A stretch of DNA of 64,000 bases from Candidatus Zixiibacteriota bacterium (lineage in GTDB: Bacteria; Zixibacteria; MSB-5A5; UBA10806). Positions 62,464 through 64,000 of the stretch are shown here, one piece after another (position 1 is the stretch's first letter; each line of letters starts with the position of its first letter). Position numbers and translations under genes: made by a program. The stretch is from positions 19,078 through 83,077 of the forward strand of contig JAHEDG010000009.1 in assembly GCA_024641335.1 (NCBI GenBank), read 5' to 3'. The notes below the pieces were generated by a model. That model was given only the letters and a program-made list of their open reading frames with translations. It made no database searches and was not told where the DNA came from.

Positions 62464-62897
62464 CTGATTACTATCCTGTTCTTAACGGCGGCATATTTGG
62501 CCGGTCCGATTCCTTTGACTTTCATCAGCTCTTCCGGGCTGGTAAAACCACCGACGCTGTCCCGATAGGCTAATATATTCCGCGAGATAGCGGGGCCGAT
62601 CCCCGGCAGCTCCTGAAGATCATAGAAACCGCAATGGTTGATATTGATCTTTACTGTATCGACCGGTCCGGCCTTTACCTCCGAGGCTCTTGCGCCTCCG
62701 GCTGAATCGGCCGATCCCGCCGCCGAGATTTCGGATAAGTCGTAACCGTAACCATACCTTTCCCGGTCGGCGATCATGGTCAAATCCAGGCTGGATACCC
62801 GGCTATGCCTTTTCATCAAGACCAGTCCCGATCCTGTTAAAAGCATAAGGGATAACATTACAATAATTCTGACATCAGAAGGCCTGAACGGATTCAT
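62460..62897 (-). CDS. ComEA-like helix-hairpin-helix protein
   Basis: A 145-residue protein with one N-terminal transmembrane segment (about 10-27). A non-conserved linker leads to two helix-hairpin-helix motifs (about 80-145): ININHCGFYDLQELPGIGPAISRNILAYR and FTSPEELMKVKGIGPAKYAAVKNRI. Anchored HhH proteins like this bind DNA during natural transformation. The usual INxA start of the domain is ININHC here. It is coupled to the PilM-like gene. Whether the organism is competent cannot be told. Confidence 0.85.
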   Translation of the reverse strand: MNPFRPSDVRIIVMLSLMLLTGSGLVLMKRHSRVSSLDLTMIADRERYGYGYDLSEISAAGSADSAGGARASEVKAGPVDTVKININHCGFYDLQELPGIGPAISRNILAYRDSVGGFTSPEELMKVKGIGPAKYAAVKNRIVIR

Positions 62898-62939
62898 TGG
62901 AGCAAATTACAGACGGTACACTTCTATGTCAAGGGGTTG

Positions 62940-63426
62940 AGCGCTTTTATTAACCGGGAATGACAATATAACCAGCGCGGATCTGTCTTCGTATAGAGGC
63001 TCTGTCCGCCGGATGATCTTTCCGGGAGACGATATCAGACATCGGCGCATATTAAAATCCCGATTCTTAGACCACGAATCTCGAAGACTTTATATTCGTA
63101 TCCGGGGGATATCAGTCCACGGCCCTCATTATCAAACGGATAGATTTTGTCGTAATTGCCTGTCAGACCGCATTTATCTAATATATAAGAACGGTTAAAA
63201 TACCTGCCCTCGACCTCCTCCACCTGCCTTCCGCCGATCAATATACTTCCGAAATCACGGGGGCATAACGCCGGCGGTCATAATTACATTATTCTCCCCG
63301 TAATGAACAAAATAATATTCGGGCAACGCCAGAATATCCGCGCGTTTCCTATATGATCTCCATATATTCCGAGCGAATCCCGGAACCCGGCTGATCCTGC
63401 GGAATGGCTATTATTATTCTCCCCAA
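62940..63426 (-). pseudogene. Decayed carbon-nitrogen hydrolase (nitrilase) pseudogene
   Basis: Three frames together spell the N-terminal half of a nitrilase-superfamily enzyme. From about 63420 a frame reads IAIPQDQPGSG and ends at TAG (63349-63351). A shifted frame reads RADILALPEYYFV, including the catalytic glutamate, and ends at TGA (63255-63257). A third reads GSILIGGRQ ... YNDK-like NYDKIYPFD ... ISPGYEYKVFEIRG and LRIGILICADV, with the catalytic lysine and cysteine, before TGA (63035-63037). The C-terminal half is missing. No plausible start codon is left; an ATA run follows a GGGGAG SD (63419-63424). Nothing else explains this stretch between the SpoIID-like and ComEA-like genes. 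Confidence 0.75.
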
Positions 63427-63466
63427 AGACACGGCCAGGCGGATCGCTTTTTTTAGTATCGCCCGG

Positions 63467-64000
63467 TCAGTAGACCTTGATTATTTCCGCGCCGTTGTAA
63501 TAAGTTTTTAAAATATCTTTGTATTTTTGTCCTGCCCTGGCCCGGCCGATTATTCCGCATTGACACGCTCCCACCCCATGGCCGTTGCCCGTTCCGGTGA
63601 TTACCAGCTCATCCAATCCGTTTTCGGATTTTAGTTTTTCGAATCGGAACATGGTCGATGGTAATATCGATCCCGGTTTGGACGGTCTCCCTAACGCCCA
63701 TCGTATCTGGTCTTTCTCAACGCTGAACACTCCCCCGTTGCAGACCACGTCCATACGGATAGCCCGGCCTGATCCTTCGTCCATAAAAAACAGGATATCA
63801 TCGATAAAATCGAAATCGCGGTCACCAGCTTGTTTTCTTTCGGTGAAATAGCGGAGCAGGTTGGCTTTCAATATGCCGCCGGTAAAAGTTTCGGTCCACG
63901 AAAATGTTTTGGCCCACTTGCAGTAATCGTCATCATCGGCGCCTGTCAGAAACGGCTGCGGGTCTTTATCGGGCCAGGCTTCCTGTATGGAAATCGTATG
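63467..64000 (-). CDS. SpoIID/LytB domain protein (N-terminus beyond window edge)
   Basis: The frame is open to the right edge, giving 177 visible residues. KTFSWTETFTGG, FRFEKLKSENGLDELVITGTGNGHGVGACQCG and the closing YKDILKTYYNGAEIIKVY match the SpoIID/LytB domain. In sporulation SpoIID is a lytic transglycosylase. In non-sporulating diderms like this one, such proteins probably trim or bind peptidoglycan. The catalytic region upstream is cut off. The first in-window ATG is internal to the domain and is not the start. Confidence 0.87.
   Translation of the reverse strand, partial: HTISIQEAWPDKDPQPFLTGADDDDYCKWAKTFSWTETFTGGILKANLLRYFTERKQAGDRDFDFIDDILFFMDEGSGRAIRMDVVCNGGVFSVEKDQIRWALGRPSKPGSILPSTMFRFEKLKSENGLDELVITGTGNGHGVGACQCGIIGRARAGQKYKDILKTYYNGAEIIKVY

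Overview
This window looks like a chromosomal segment of a diderm bacterium of the FCB superphylum, most likely an uncultured lineage such as Zixibacteria, Marinimicrobia or KSB1. The lineage is an inference. The evidence is two large secreted proteases ending in the [14 protein letters not shown] C-terminal sorting domain, a PorV/PorQ-like outer-membrane protein, LolCD, a BamA-like barrel, and Gram-positive-like McsA-McsB-ClpC and topA-xerC-hslV-hslU arrangements in one genome. Almost everything is on the minus strand. Only an M36 metalloprotease and rqcH are on plus. No rRNA, tRNA, CRISPR array, transposase or prophage gene was seen.

Layout. 1-8.5 kb: secreted hydrolases (an M14 carboxypeptidase cut by the window edge, a small RNase H-like protein, and a 1,959-residue subtilisin-like protease), each with clear promoters or terminators. 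8.8-16.7 kb: one tightly overlapping operon, rnr -> sigma-54 activator -> outer-membrane barrel -> lamin-tail protein -> PorV-like protein -> dgt. 16.8-19 kb: an envelope-stress cassette of ECF sigma factor, zinc-type anti-sigma factor and two Spy/CpxP-like periplasmic proteins. 19-23.5 kb: mreB, dnaB, a family-4 uracil-DNA glycosylase and coaBC. 23.7-29.8 kb: purN, a BamA-like barrel, a GT39-type glycosyltransferase, purC and purH in one overlapping run. 30-33 kb: the plus-strand M36 metalloprotease.

33-35.5 kb: nfnA-nfnB, an electron-bifurcating ferredoxin:NADP oxidoreductase. 35.6-45.1 kb: a long minus-strand run, yicC-gmk-rpoZ-topA-xerC-hslV-hslU, then an AT-rich O-antigen ligase gene and argF, with a good promoter before yicC and a terminator after argF. 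45.2-46.9 kb: rqcH on plus. 47-52.4 kb: a TCA-cycle operon (ElbB/DJ-1-like protein, two-subunit class I fumarase, succinate dehydrogenase) with a perfect CRP-type palindrome just before its first gene. 52.5-57 kb: rpmA alone, then mcsA-mcsB-clpC without ctsR but with a candidate operator. 57-64 kb: SpoIID-like protein (cut by the edge), a decayed nitrilase pseudogene, ComEA-like and PilM-like proteins, rsmD, coaD, lysS, lolC and lolD.

The housekeeping genes indicate aerobic or respiratory central metabolism with ferredoxin/NAD(P)H balancing, de novo purine and arginine synthesis, and several protein-quality-control systems (HslUV, McsB-ClpC, RqcH, an ECF/Spy cassette). The best candidates for under-described biology are the RNase R/sigma-54/outer-membrane operon, the ECF/Spy cassette, the mcsA operator and the ElbB-like protein of the fumarase operon.
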